The notes beneath the pieces were generated by a model, which was given only the letters and a program-made list of their open reading frames with translations, did not search any database and was not told the DNA's origin. Below, piece after piece: positions 1 through 5,440 of a DNA stretch of 5,440 nucleotides. Location: contig JAURZO010000079.1 in NCBI GenBank assembly GCA_030653405.1, positions 1 to 5,440 of the forward strand, read 5' to 3'. The stretch's first letter is position 1. Each line of letters starts with the position of its first letter. Both the position numbers and the translations under genes were made by a program. This DNA comes from Zwartia sp. (GTDB lineage: Bacteria > Pseudomonadota > Gammaproteobacteria > Burkholderiales > Burkholderiaceae_B).

Positions 1-2514
1 AGCCGAAAAATGCGCGAGGTGTTGATCAGTCAACTATTGCGTGAAAAGATGATTGCTCATTGTGCCCGACAAGATAATAAATTCTCTTGGGAGGCGAGCG
101 CAGCAATCGCCATGGAAAAGTTCAATCAGATCTTGAGCCGACAGCCTGCGCACACTATCTTAAGTGGTCAGGCCTATGAGCTTGCGATGCGTAAAAATTA
201 TGAAAAACTCATCGAACGTATTGGTGCATTAGCGGCAGAGTTTGATTCGGTCTGCGAAGAAGACTTGAGGGCAGTGGCAAGGTGTATCGACAGGAATCAG
301 GTCGAGGCAAGGCGCGTCAGTCGGCGTGTGCGTTTGCCCCAGCAGAGTCGTTGGTATGTGGCTGCGGATCGTTTGCATGAGTGCGAGTTGGATGTTGGCG
401 ATCTTGCGGGCAGAGGTGTTGATGGCGGGCTCGTCCAGGCGCTAAACGGGATAGGCCAGCGTATTGCAGTTCATGCTGAGGAGGCTGATGTTGTATTGAG
501 CTCAGTGTTGTCAATAGAAGCAGCACAACCGAACCAAGCGCAGATTACCCACGGCTTAACGCTTGAGCAGTCCGCAGTTCCTGATGCCTGTATCAGCGCT
601 CTCAATCAAAACGCACGTGGCGTGGTGGTGCAATCTCGCTTCTCACGCAAACTCCTGATTGACGCAGGCGTTTATATCCCCATCGCTGTGAGTGCGGATG
701 GATTAGATGAGTGGATGTATGCACCTGTAAAAGACCTTGCATCTCCAACAGAAAAAAAATACCGTTTTATTTGTGATATTTCAGATGTGAAACAAGATGG
801 GCTCGATGTGTTGCTCGACGCCTACGGACAAGTGTTTACGATCTCGGATGAGGTGTCCTTGCTGATCCTGGCGGAGCGGCAAGCGTTGCGTGATGCGCAG
901 GCGTGTGTCGATGCATGGCGAGTGGATTGTCCATCCCGAGCTGAGGTCGTGTTACTGCCTGTGACCGATCATCCGATGCGCAAAGCAATGCTTTCGCAAT
1001 CGCATTGTTTCGTCGCACCTTATCGTTTTATGGATGCCGGGTTCCCCGTTGCAAGGGCTGTTGCGCAAGGTTTGCCGGTGTTGACCACCGACTGGGGCGG
1101 ACAGACTGAGCAGACGTTGCCCGCCATGACCCGATTGATTGATTATCGATTTGCGCGTGCCATCTACCCGGCAACGGCATTTAATGCATATTGGGTTGAG
1201 CCTGATCGCAAGCACCTCGCTGGGTTGTTGCATACTCAATATACGGGTGACGTGCAAGGATCATCGCCCCGGCAGGTAGTGCCGTGGCGAACTTGGTCAG
1301 AGTCAGTGAGCGAGCTCAATCGACTGGCGCGCGTCTGGTCGTCAGGTCCGATCGTCCGACCTCCGCGTATTGGCTGGATAACTACTTGGAATACGCGTTG
1401 TGGCATCGCGTCTTACTCTGAGCACCTGACTGAGTGTATGTCTGACGACATAATGATTTTTGCGCCTCGTCAAGTTGAGCGGCTGTCCTTGGATGCAGAT
1501 CATGTTGTTCGATGCTGGGATCATGCAGATACCGAGCTCAAGGCGCTCAGTGCAGAGATCGAACATCGCGCGATCGATACCCTGGTCGTGCAGTTTAATT
1601 ACGGGTTTTTCCATTTCCCTGCATTGGCTGATTTTTTAAAACTTCAAGCCACCCGCCGAGTCAAGATCGTTGTCGTGCTGCACTCAACTACGGATCCTGC
1701 TCATGCGCCTGAGCGAAGACTGGCCGCTCTGGTTCCAGTGCTCCAGTTGTGTCACCGCATACTGGTGCACGGCGTCGGCGATTTGAACCGACTTAAGGCG
1801 ATCGGTTTGATCGAGAACGTGACGCTATTCCCGCTAGGCGTGAAGAAAATTGCACCTCCTCTAAACCTAGTGGCCCCTAAAGATGCCCGAATGCCTCTCA
1901 ATGAGGCTCAAGAAAATTGTAAAGAGGATTTTTTAGTCGCGAGTTATGGATTCTTTTTACCTCATAAAGGTTTGCTGGAGTTGATCGAGGCAGTGGGGTT
2001 GCTGCGCGCACGCGGTCATCAGGTTTCACTAAGCATGGTGAATGCGCAATACCCAATCACAGAGTCCCAACAGCTGGTGCAGCAGGCACATGCAAAGGTC
2101 GAAGCGCTTGGGCTGACGCCCTACGTGCGCGTCATGACCGACTATTTGGCTGAAGAGGAGAGCGTGGCGCTCCTGCAGCAAGCTGATCTTGTTGTTTACC
2201 CGTATCAAGAGACTGGGGAGTCAGCGAGCGCTGCGGTTCGATTTGGCTTGGCGGCGATGCGACCGGTGGCTGTGACACCGCTGGCGATTTTTGATGATGT
2301 TGATGTTGCGGTGTTTAGATTGCCAGGCTTTACACCCGAGGCGCTTGCCTCTGGAATTCAAACCTTAAGGGATCACTTGCTTGCGCAAGATTCTGACACG
2401 CTGGATAAACTAGAGACTGCTAAAGCGTGGTGTCAAGCGCATCAGTACCCTAAGCTCGCCATTCGATTGGCAGGTATTTTGAAAGCAGAGCAAGACAGAT
2501 CGAAGCAATATTGA
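1..2514 (+). CDS. Multidomain GT4 glycosyltransferase, 5'-truncated by window edge
   Basis: The reading frame is open to the first base (codons precede the ATG at position 10), so this is the 3' part of a longer gene. Residues are counted from that ATG. Residues 24-40 (FSWEASAAIAMEKF) look like the C-terminal helix of an upstream GT4 module. Residues 110-435 form a second GT4-like module with a recognisable acceptor-side stretch (VVVQSRFSRKLLIDAGV, 205-219) and a GLPVLTTDWGGQTE stretch (354-367). Residues 451-834 form a third module that begins RIGWITTWNTRCGIASYSEHL, with GFFLPHKG at 647-654 and the donor-site segment ETGESASAAVR at 734-744. Proteins of this kind are cytoplasmic sugar transferases building O-antigen, capsule or exopolysaccharide; donor and acceptor cannot be read from sequence. 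No signal peptide or membrane segment is visible. The middle module has lost its usual catalytic residues. The family call is firm; the specific role is unknown. Confidence 0.9.
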   Translation, partial: SRKMREVLISQLLREKMIAHCARQDNKFSWEASAAIAMEKFNQILSRQPAHTILSGQAYELAMRKNYEKLIERIGALAAEFDSVCEEDLRAVARCIDRNQVEARRVSRRVRLPQQSRWYVAADRLHECELDVGDLAGRGVDGGLVQALNGIGQRIAVHAEEADVVLSSVLSIEAAQPNQAQITHGLTLEQSAVPDACISALNQNARGVVVQSRFSRKLLIDAGVYIPIAVSADGLDEWMYAPVKDLASPTEKKYRFICDISDVKQDGLDVLLDAYGQVFTISDEVSLLILAERQALRDAQACVDAWRVDCPSRAEVVLLPVTDHPMRKAMLSQSHCFVAPYRFMDAGFPVARAVAQGLPVLTTDWGGQTEQTLPAMTRLIDYRFARAIYPATAFNAYWVEPDRKHLAGLLHTQYTGDVQGSSPRQVVPWRTWSESVSELNRLARVWSSGPIVRPPRIGWITTWNTRCGIASYSEHLTECMSDDIMIFAPRQVERLSLDADHVVRCWDHADTELKALSAEIEHRAIDTLVVQFNYGFFHFPALADFLKLQATRRVKIVVVLHSTTDPAHAPERRLAALVPVLQLCHRILVHGVGDLNRLKAIGLIENVTLFPLGVKKIAPPLNLVAPKDARMPLNEAQENCKEDFLVASYGFFLPHKGLLELIEAVGLLRARGHQVSLSMVNAQYPITESQQLVQQAHAKVEALGLTPYVRVMTDYLAEEESVALLQQADLVVYPYQETGESASAAVRFGLAAMRPVAVTPLAIFDDVDVAVFRLPGFTPEALASGIQTLRDHLLAQDSDTLDKLETAKAWCQAHQYPKLAIRLAGILKAEQDRSKQY

Positions 2515-2531
2515 ATCTTGGTCGATGGAAC

Positions 2532-2557
2532 AGCTGTGTCATTCGACAGGCACAGCT
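2532..2557. repeat. Inverted repeat at the convergent gene junction
   Basis: AGCTGTG (2532-2538) and CACAGCT (2551-2557) form perfect 7-bp arms around a 12-base loop, spanning the stop codon of the minus-strand regulator. No T-run follows on either strand, so it is not a classical intrinsic terminator by itself. It could protect the 3' ends of the two convergent mRNAs or help the T-tract hairpin just beyond it. Confidence 0.4.
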
Positions 2558-3225
2558 TCCGGACCGTCAACGGCCAGTTTTTTGAGCGCATCTGCTTGTT
2601 TGATCACAATTTGGTGGCCGACTTTTCGTAGTACGCCACTTTTGATGAGTATTTGCAGTGCACGAGAAACTGTTTCTCGGCTGGTATTGACTGAGTTGGC
2701 GATGTCCTGCTGCTTCGGTAGGCTTGTGACCTCTGAGGCTGAGCCAGCAGAAAGCAGGTTGATCTGCATAAACACCCGATGAAAGGCATTAGGGAGACTT
2801 AGCATCGCACGTGCTTGCTCTAAGCGACGAATACTATCAGCGGATAGTTGCAGGAAGCGATTCGCAAGGATGGCGTGATTGGCCATCAGGTTTTGCATCA
2901 ACGCAATCGGACACACAAGTAATTTGCAAGGCGTTGCAGCCAAAATCGTTTGTGAAACGGGCTGGCGGTCAACGAGGCTAAGCCATGCAAGCAGATCATT
3001 GGGCTGGGCGTAGGCAATGCCGATGACACGTCCGTCCTTTGCAAGATCATTTAACTGGATAGTGCCAGCCAATACCGCCATCAGATAACCAGGTGTCTCA
3101 CCGGCTTTTAATAGTGTGTGCCCGGCCGGGAACTCTGCAGTCCGCGACTGGTGAGCAATCTCTTCGAGGACCTGTTCAGACAGACCTTCGAAAATGGAGA
3201 GGGATTTGATGAGAGACAGCGGCAT
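2539..3225 (-). CDS. Crp/Fnr-family transcriptional regulator
   Basis: From the ATG at 3225 the protein has 228 residues, normal for the family. It opens with the usual first helix (MPLSLIKSLSIFEGLSEQVLEEIA), followed by a cyclic-nucleotide-binding-type beta barrel (FPAGHTLLKAGE, then YLMAVLAGTIQL), a long dimerisation helix (around FLQLSADSIRRLEQARAM) and a C-terminal winged helix-turn-helix (LPKQQDIANSVNTSRETVSRALQILIKSGVL). The recognition helix reads RETVSR: it has the R-E-x-x-x-R pattern of CRP and the E-x-x-S-R pattern of FNR. The region matching CRP's phosphate-binding cassette (WLSLVDRQPVSQTI) lacks the Arg-Ser pair that holds cAMP, so the effector is probably not cAMP. The frame extends 26 codons further to a TTG at 3303. 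I prefer the ATG because the extension covers a palindromic operator and a hexamer repeat. Neither start has a clear ribosome binding site. The gene is divergent from the ligase operon and convergent with the glycosyltransferase. Confidence 0.92.
   Translation of the reverse strand: MPLSLIKSLSIFEGLSEQVLEEIAHQSRTAEFPAGHTLLKAGETPGYLMAVLAGTIQLNDLAKDGRVIGIAYAQPNDLLAWLSLVDRQPVSQTILAATPCKLLVCPIALMQNLMANHAILANRFLQLSADSIRRLEQARAMLSLPNAFHRVFMQINLLSAGSASEVTSLPKQQDIANSVNTSRETVSRALQILIKSGVLRKVGHQIVIKQADALKKLAVDGPEAVPVE
2561..2583 (+). terminator. Candidate intrinsic terminator of the glycosyltransferase transcript
   Basis: A short GC-rich hairpin (GG, one bulged A, CCG, loop TCAA, CGG, CC; 2561-2575) is followed after AG by six T residues (2578-2583). 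It begins 46 bases after the glycosyltransferase stop codon, in the right orientation to end that transcript. It lies within the 3' end of the convergent regulator gene, where the T-run is the complement of two Lys codons. The stem is only five pairs with a bulge, so this is a moderate call. Confidence 0.4.
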
Positions 3226-3260
3226 ATTTGAGTAAAGACAATCATTACAACGATAGAGTT

Positions 3261-3276
3261 TGTGATTTATATCACG
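3261..3276. promoter_or_regulatory. CRP/FNR-type operator in the divergent intergenic region
   Basis: TGTGATTTATATCACG matches the CRP consensus TGTGA-N6-TCACA at nine of ten positions, with arms GTGAT and ATCAC around four central bases. The same spacing suits an FNR-type site (TTGAT-N4-ATCAA), but the G at the second arm position favours CRP-like recognition, which fits the RETVSR helix of the adjacent regulator. It ends 36 bases before the regulator's ATG. On the minus strand a weak promoter, TTGCGT (3274-3279) with TATCGT (3250-3255) and an 18-base spacer, would have this site across its spacer and -35 element, an arrangement that fits autorepression. It could also act on the ligase gene, whose start is 160 bases away. 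Confidence 0.6.
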
Positions 3277-3288
3277 CAAGTGAACATC

Positions 3289-3312
3289 TAAATCCAAATC
3301 CAAATCTATATC
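3289..3312. repeat. Short 6-bp tandem repeat (CAAATC-like)
   Basis: The units TAAATC, CAAATC, CAAATC and TATATC follow one another, two of them identical. Read on the minus strand, the repeat produces the Asp-Leu-Asp-Leu-Asp run of the rejected N-terminal extension of the regulator. It may be only low-complexity AT-rich promoter DNA. Confidence 0.35.
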
Positions 3313-3364
3313 AAAAGGACAATTGCTTGTCTGGTTGATCTAAGCAGCATGAGCATCGCGGGTA

Positions 3365-3380
3365 TGTGATTTGTTTCTGC
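3365..3380 (+). promoter_or_regulatory. Degenerate second CRP-type half-site upstream of the ligase gene
   Basis: TGTGATTTG repeats the left arm of the strong operator (eight bases identical, TGTGATTT), but the expected right arm is TCTGC rather than TCACA. It lies 56 bases before the ligase ATG. A half-site alone can occur by chance. I see no convincing sigma-70 -35/-10 pair between it and the gene. Confidence 0.2.
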
Positions 3381-3410
3381 TAACCATTACACTGCTGCAC
3401 TCAAAACAAA

Positions 3411-3440
3411 AAGGCGAGATTTATGGCGGGTATTAGATGA
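3411..3440 (+). promoter_or_regulatory. Ribosome binding site and five-codon leader ORF coupled to the ligase start
   Basis: AAGGCGAG (3411-3418) is the best Shine-Dalgarno-like sequence in the leader, but it is properly spaced for the ATG at 3423, not for the ligase ATG at 3437. The ORF from 3423 encodes Met-Ala-Gly-Ile-Arg and stops at TGA (3438-3440), which overlaps the ligase start codon as ATGA. Ribosomes ending on the mini-ORF could restart on the ligase. Alternatively GGCGGG (3425-3430), six bases before the ligase ATG, is a direct weak Shine-Dalgarno and the mini-ORF is accidental. Confidence 0.35.
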
Positions 3441-5293
3441 ATTTTGGATATCGATTCGGATTGCGGCAAGTAGTCATTAAGCTCCCCCTTAATCTTCAGA
3501 TACCCGCAGATTTTTCTGCTCCTGTGGTTGATGCCTGGATGATCCAGGCATTAGAAGCTGATATCAATACTTACGAGCCGTTATTTCTTACCGGAGACGG
3601 TCTAGATGTTCAAAATCATACTCACGAGCGTTGCTATGCATATCTGCGTAGGCTCTTGTTGGTAACCACTGTTTTGTTGCAAGATATCCGAGCACCCTTT
3701 TTTGAGCGTATCGCTATCGAGTCGATCGAGAATATTAGTAAGGGCAAAGACAGCATTTGTGCACAAATTTGGTTCCCCGTCATCGACGGGTTTCCCACCG
3801 CAGCGCTACAGCGTTGGCTAAGCATTGCGCACAACCTGCTCGGCCGTGTCTGCCAAACGAGTGGTGACTTTTCCCTACTAGAGAAGACTGTTGAATCTCT
3901 GCATCAGGAGTATTGCAAGCCGTGGCTTGCCAAGATGCCCGGTGCGAAGTCGCTCATCCCTGTCCTACAAACGGCCTTTGAAGGGGGCGTTCCATTTGCG
4001 TCCTGTGGGGCAGGTCGCTACGTACTCGGTTGGGGCAGTCATTCGCGCATCTTTGACCGTAGTAGTAATTCATTTGACTCTGCGGTTGGCGCACAGCTTT
4101 CTCATCGAAAAGACCAGGCGATACGGTTGATGAAACACGCGGGCATACCGGTCCCTGAGGGTGTCGTAGTAAGCCGCCAGAATCCTATTGCTCCGAGCAT
4201 CAGACCGCCTGCACCTTGGGTCGTTAAGCCAGTGGATCAGGACAGGGGGGAAGGTGTCACTCTCGGTCTCGAAGATGAGGCTTCTCTTCAGCTCGCCATC
4301 AACGAAGCACTTAAATTGTCCAAAGCAGCACTTATCGAAGAGCAGATTCCGGGTGTCTGCCATCGCATCCTGATTGTTGAAGGTAACGTGATTTTTGTCG
4401 TAAAGCGTCATCCAAAATCTGTGTTCGGCGATGGGGTGCGGTCGATCAAACGGCTTGTCGATGACCATAATGCTGAGCTGAGAAAAAAAATCCCCATCAA
4501 ACGGCTACCTGAGTTTGTGCTGGATGATCTGGCCATGAATTGTCTGGCCGAGTGTGGACTGAACGAGGGCTCAGTGCCCGCTGCTGGTCAGAGAGTGTCA
4601 CTGCGTCCGGTTCAGTCCTCTTTGTGGGGCGGCGATCCTGAGGTTGTCACGGAACATTTACATCCGGCGAATGTTGAGATCGCGGCGAGGACGGCACGTT
4701 TGTTTGGTCTGAGTTGCGCAGGGATAGACTTTATTTCTACTGATATCTCGAAGCCTTGGTATACGAATGGCGCGGTCATTAATGAAGTGAATTATGCGCC
4801 TGTCATTGGTCGCACACACGCATATCAGAGGGCTGGGACAAAAGCTTACTTGTCAGCCGTGTTTCCAAATCAGGGCAGAATTCCTATTGAGGTGTTCGTG
4901 GGAGTACAAACAGCTCAAACTGCTCACCAAAAACGCCAAACTCTTCTCGATGCGGGTGTTCAAGTATTTTTTTGTGATGATCATGGCGTGCAAAACCATC
5001 AATCCCAAGAGATTAGGCTTGCAGGCGCATTAAGTAGTTTTGAGCGCGTTCAAATGCTGAGGTTAAATCAAGATGTTCAACATTTGATTGTGCACATCAA
5101 TGCGGATGACTCCTTCGCAAAGTACGGTTTGCCCTTTGAGTATGTGACGGAAGTTCATGTGTATTCTGGTGATCAACCCCGTGGTGCACTGAGTGACTTA
5201 CTCAGCGATTCTTCTTCGCTCTCCCAGACTCAAATACTTTCGCTCCTAAAAGACTTTTGTTCATCGAGTCAGCGGGTAGCGCATGACGTTTGA
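3437..5293 (+). CDS. Cyanophycin-synthetase-like ATP-grasp ligase with vestigial Mur-ligase domain
   Basis: Predicted ATP-dependent carboxylate-amine ligase (acyl-phosphate chemistry), cytoplasmic, 618 residues. Residues 1-165 are an N-domain I do not recognise; they lack the RGPN start and the GHIVEHVALELQ-type motif of CphA. Residues 175-242 match the CphA lead-in: LGWGSHSRIF at 197-206, then RLMKHAGIPVPEG ending at 242. The ATP-grasp core follows: VVKPVDQDRGEGVTL (262-276) with the ATP-binding Lys264 and glycine-rich loop, EEQIPG (301-306), HRILIVEG (309-316), KRHPKSVFGDGVRSI (323-337), AAGQRVSLRP (382-391), GGDPEVVTEHLHP (398-410), GIDFIS (429-434) and INEVNYAP (448-455), with Asp431, Glu450 and Asn452 as likely metal ligands. 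After 480 comes GRIPIEVFVG where CphA enters its Mur-ligase domain (GRIPIVAVTGTNGKT), but no P-loop. CphA is about 870 residues. The in-frame TAG at 3434 makes ATG 3437 the first possible start. Substrate is unknown; a GshAB-type ligase is a less likely alternative. Confidence 0.85.
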   Translation: MNFGYRFGLRQVVIKLPLNLQIPADFSAPVVDAWMIQALEADINTYEPLFLTGDGLDVQNHTHERCYAYLRRLLLVTTVLLQDIRAPFFERIAIESIENISKGKDSICAQIWFPVIDGFPTAALQRWLSIAHNLLGRVCQTSGDFSLLEKTVESLHQEYCKPWLAKMPGAKSLIPVLQTAFEGGVPFASCGAGRYVLGWGSHSRIFDRSSNSFDSAVGAQLSHRKDQAIRLMKHAGIPVPEGVVVSRQNPIAPSIRPPAPWVVKPVDQDRGEGVTLGLEDEASLQLAINEALKLSKAALIEEQIPGVCHRILIVEGNVIFVVKRHPKSVFGDGVRSIKRLVDDHNAELRKKIPIKRLPEFVLDDLAMNCLAECGLNEGSVPAAGQRVSLRPVQSSLWGGDPEVVTEHLHPANVEIAARTARLFGLSCAGIDFISTDISKPWYTNGAVINEVNYAPVIGRTHAYQRAGTKAYLSAVFPNQGRIPIEVFVGVQTAQTAHQKRQTLLDAGVQVFFCDDHGVQNHQSQEIRLAGALSSFERVQMLRLNQDVQHLIVHINADDSFAKYGLPFEYVTEVHVYSGDQPRGALSDLLSDSSSLSQTQILSLLKDFCSSSQRVAHDV

Positions 5294-5440
5294 GACAGAA
5301 CAACAGATTCAGTGCATGACGGACTATATGTTTGTTCCAGACTCTGTTGGTCGGGCAGATGCAACGATTGTGCTGGGGATGACACTGTGGCAGCGGCCTC
5401 TAGAAAAAGCCCTAGAGTTGTTCAATCTTAATCTTAGCGG
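5283..5440 (+). CDS. DUF218/YdcF-like protein, 3'-truncated by window edge
   Basis: An open frame of 52 codons runs off the window. The ATG at 5283 is preceded by an in-frame TAG at 5277 and by a purine-rich GCGGG stretch (5272-5276), so it is the first possible start; a second ATG at 5316 is an alternative. The segment DYMFVPDSVGRADATIVLGM, followed by a helix RPLEKALELFNLNLSG, resembles the opening of DUF218 (YdcF/SanA/ElyC-type) proteins: a conserved Ala-Asp before a first beta strand ending in a Gly, then a helix with Ala and Leu. Members of this superfamily have been linked to envelope processes or to nucleotide binding, but mostly have no defined reaction. The 11-bp overlap with the ligase gene implies co-transcription and probably translational coupling. 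With only 52 residues visible the family call is moderate. Confidence 0.6.
   Translation, partial: MTFETEQQIQCMTDYMFVPDSVGRADATIVLGMTLWQRPLEKALELFNLNLS

Noticed and set aside
952..1614. Minus-strand open frames inside the glycosyltransferase gene (952-1257 and 1342-1614)
   Set aside because: Antisense shadows of conserved glycosyltransferase modules; their translations show no family features.
2525..2782. Plus-strand open frame of 85 codons opposite the regulator
   Set aside because: Shadow of the regulator gene: lies wholly antisense to a well-supported coding region and has no recognisable domain.
3226..3303. Upstream extension of the Crp/Fnr protein to a TTG start (26 extra residues, including a CxxC pair resembling FNR cluster ligands)
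   Set aside because: The start would be TTG with no ribosome binding site; the segment covers a hexamer repeat and a palindromic operator. The third FNR cysteine is missing, and the following helix is of the Crp type that normally begins the protein. One cysteine (in LLVCPI) does fall near the FNR Cys122 position, so an unusual FNR relative is not fully excluded.
4070..4468. Minus-strand 132-codon open frame inside the ligase gene
   Set aside because: Antisense to the conserved ATP-grasp core; the translation looks like a random shadow product.
3437..5293. Assignment of the ligase as a glutathione-synthesising GshAB-type protein
   Set aside because: The ATP-grasp motifs are shared with GshAB, but the lead-in LGWGS...AGIPVPEG and the GRIPI junction into a Mur-like remnant fit CphA better, and there is no glutamate-cysteine ligase domain in the N-terminal part.
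1..5440. CRISPR arrays, tRNA or rRNA genes, insertion sequences
   Set aside because: No regularly spaced repeats, no structured RNA gene and no transposase or terminal inverted repeats were seen by reading the window; the only repeats are the short ones listed.

Overview
The window has the look of a pseudomonadotal (proteobacterial) chromosome. GC is moderate (my impression, not counted), genes are tightly packed, and the protein families present (O-antigen/exopolysaccharide-type GT4 glycosyltransferases, a Crp/Fnr regulator, a cyanophycin-synthetase-like ATP-grasp protein, a DUF218/YdcF-like protein) fit a beta- or gammaproteobacterium. I cannot name the genus.

Layout. (1) 1-2514, plus strand: the 3' part of a very long multidomain GT4 glycosyltransferase gene that starts before the window. 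It carries the tail of one GT4 module, a complete but catalytically degraded second module, and a better preserved third module. (2) 2539-3225, minus strand: a Crp/Fnr-family regulator converging on the glycosyltransferase gene. A likely intrinsic terminator for the glycosyltransferase transcript lies inside its 3' end. (3) 3226-3436: a 211-bp divergent intergenic region with a near-palindromic CRP-type operator, a short CAAATC tandem repeat, a degenerate second half-site, and a five-codon leader ORF that overlaps the next start codon as ATGA. (4) 3437-5293, plus strand: a 618-residue ATP-grasp ligase related to cyanophycin synthetase, with an unrecognisable N-terminal domain and a C-terminal stretch that looks like the remnant of the Mur-ligase domain without its P-loop. 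(5) 5283 to the window end, plus strand: the first 52 codons of a DUF218/YdcF-like gene, overlapping the ligase gene by 11 bp.

How they may work together. The regulator, the operator and the ligase-DUF218 gene pair look like a self-contained unit: a divergently encoded Crp/Fnr protein, possibly autoregulated, that may also control an operon for an ATP-dependent amino-acid or peptide ligase of unknown product. The ligase is the most interesting part. By architecture it resembles the truncated cyanophycin synthetase CphA2, which keeps only ATP-grasp chemistry, but its N-domain and C-terminal remnant differ enough that the product need not be cyanophycin. The glycosyltransferase gene is convergent to the regulator and probably belongs to a separate surface-polysaccharide locus to the left.
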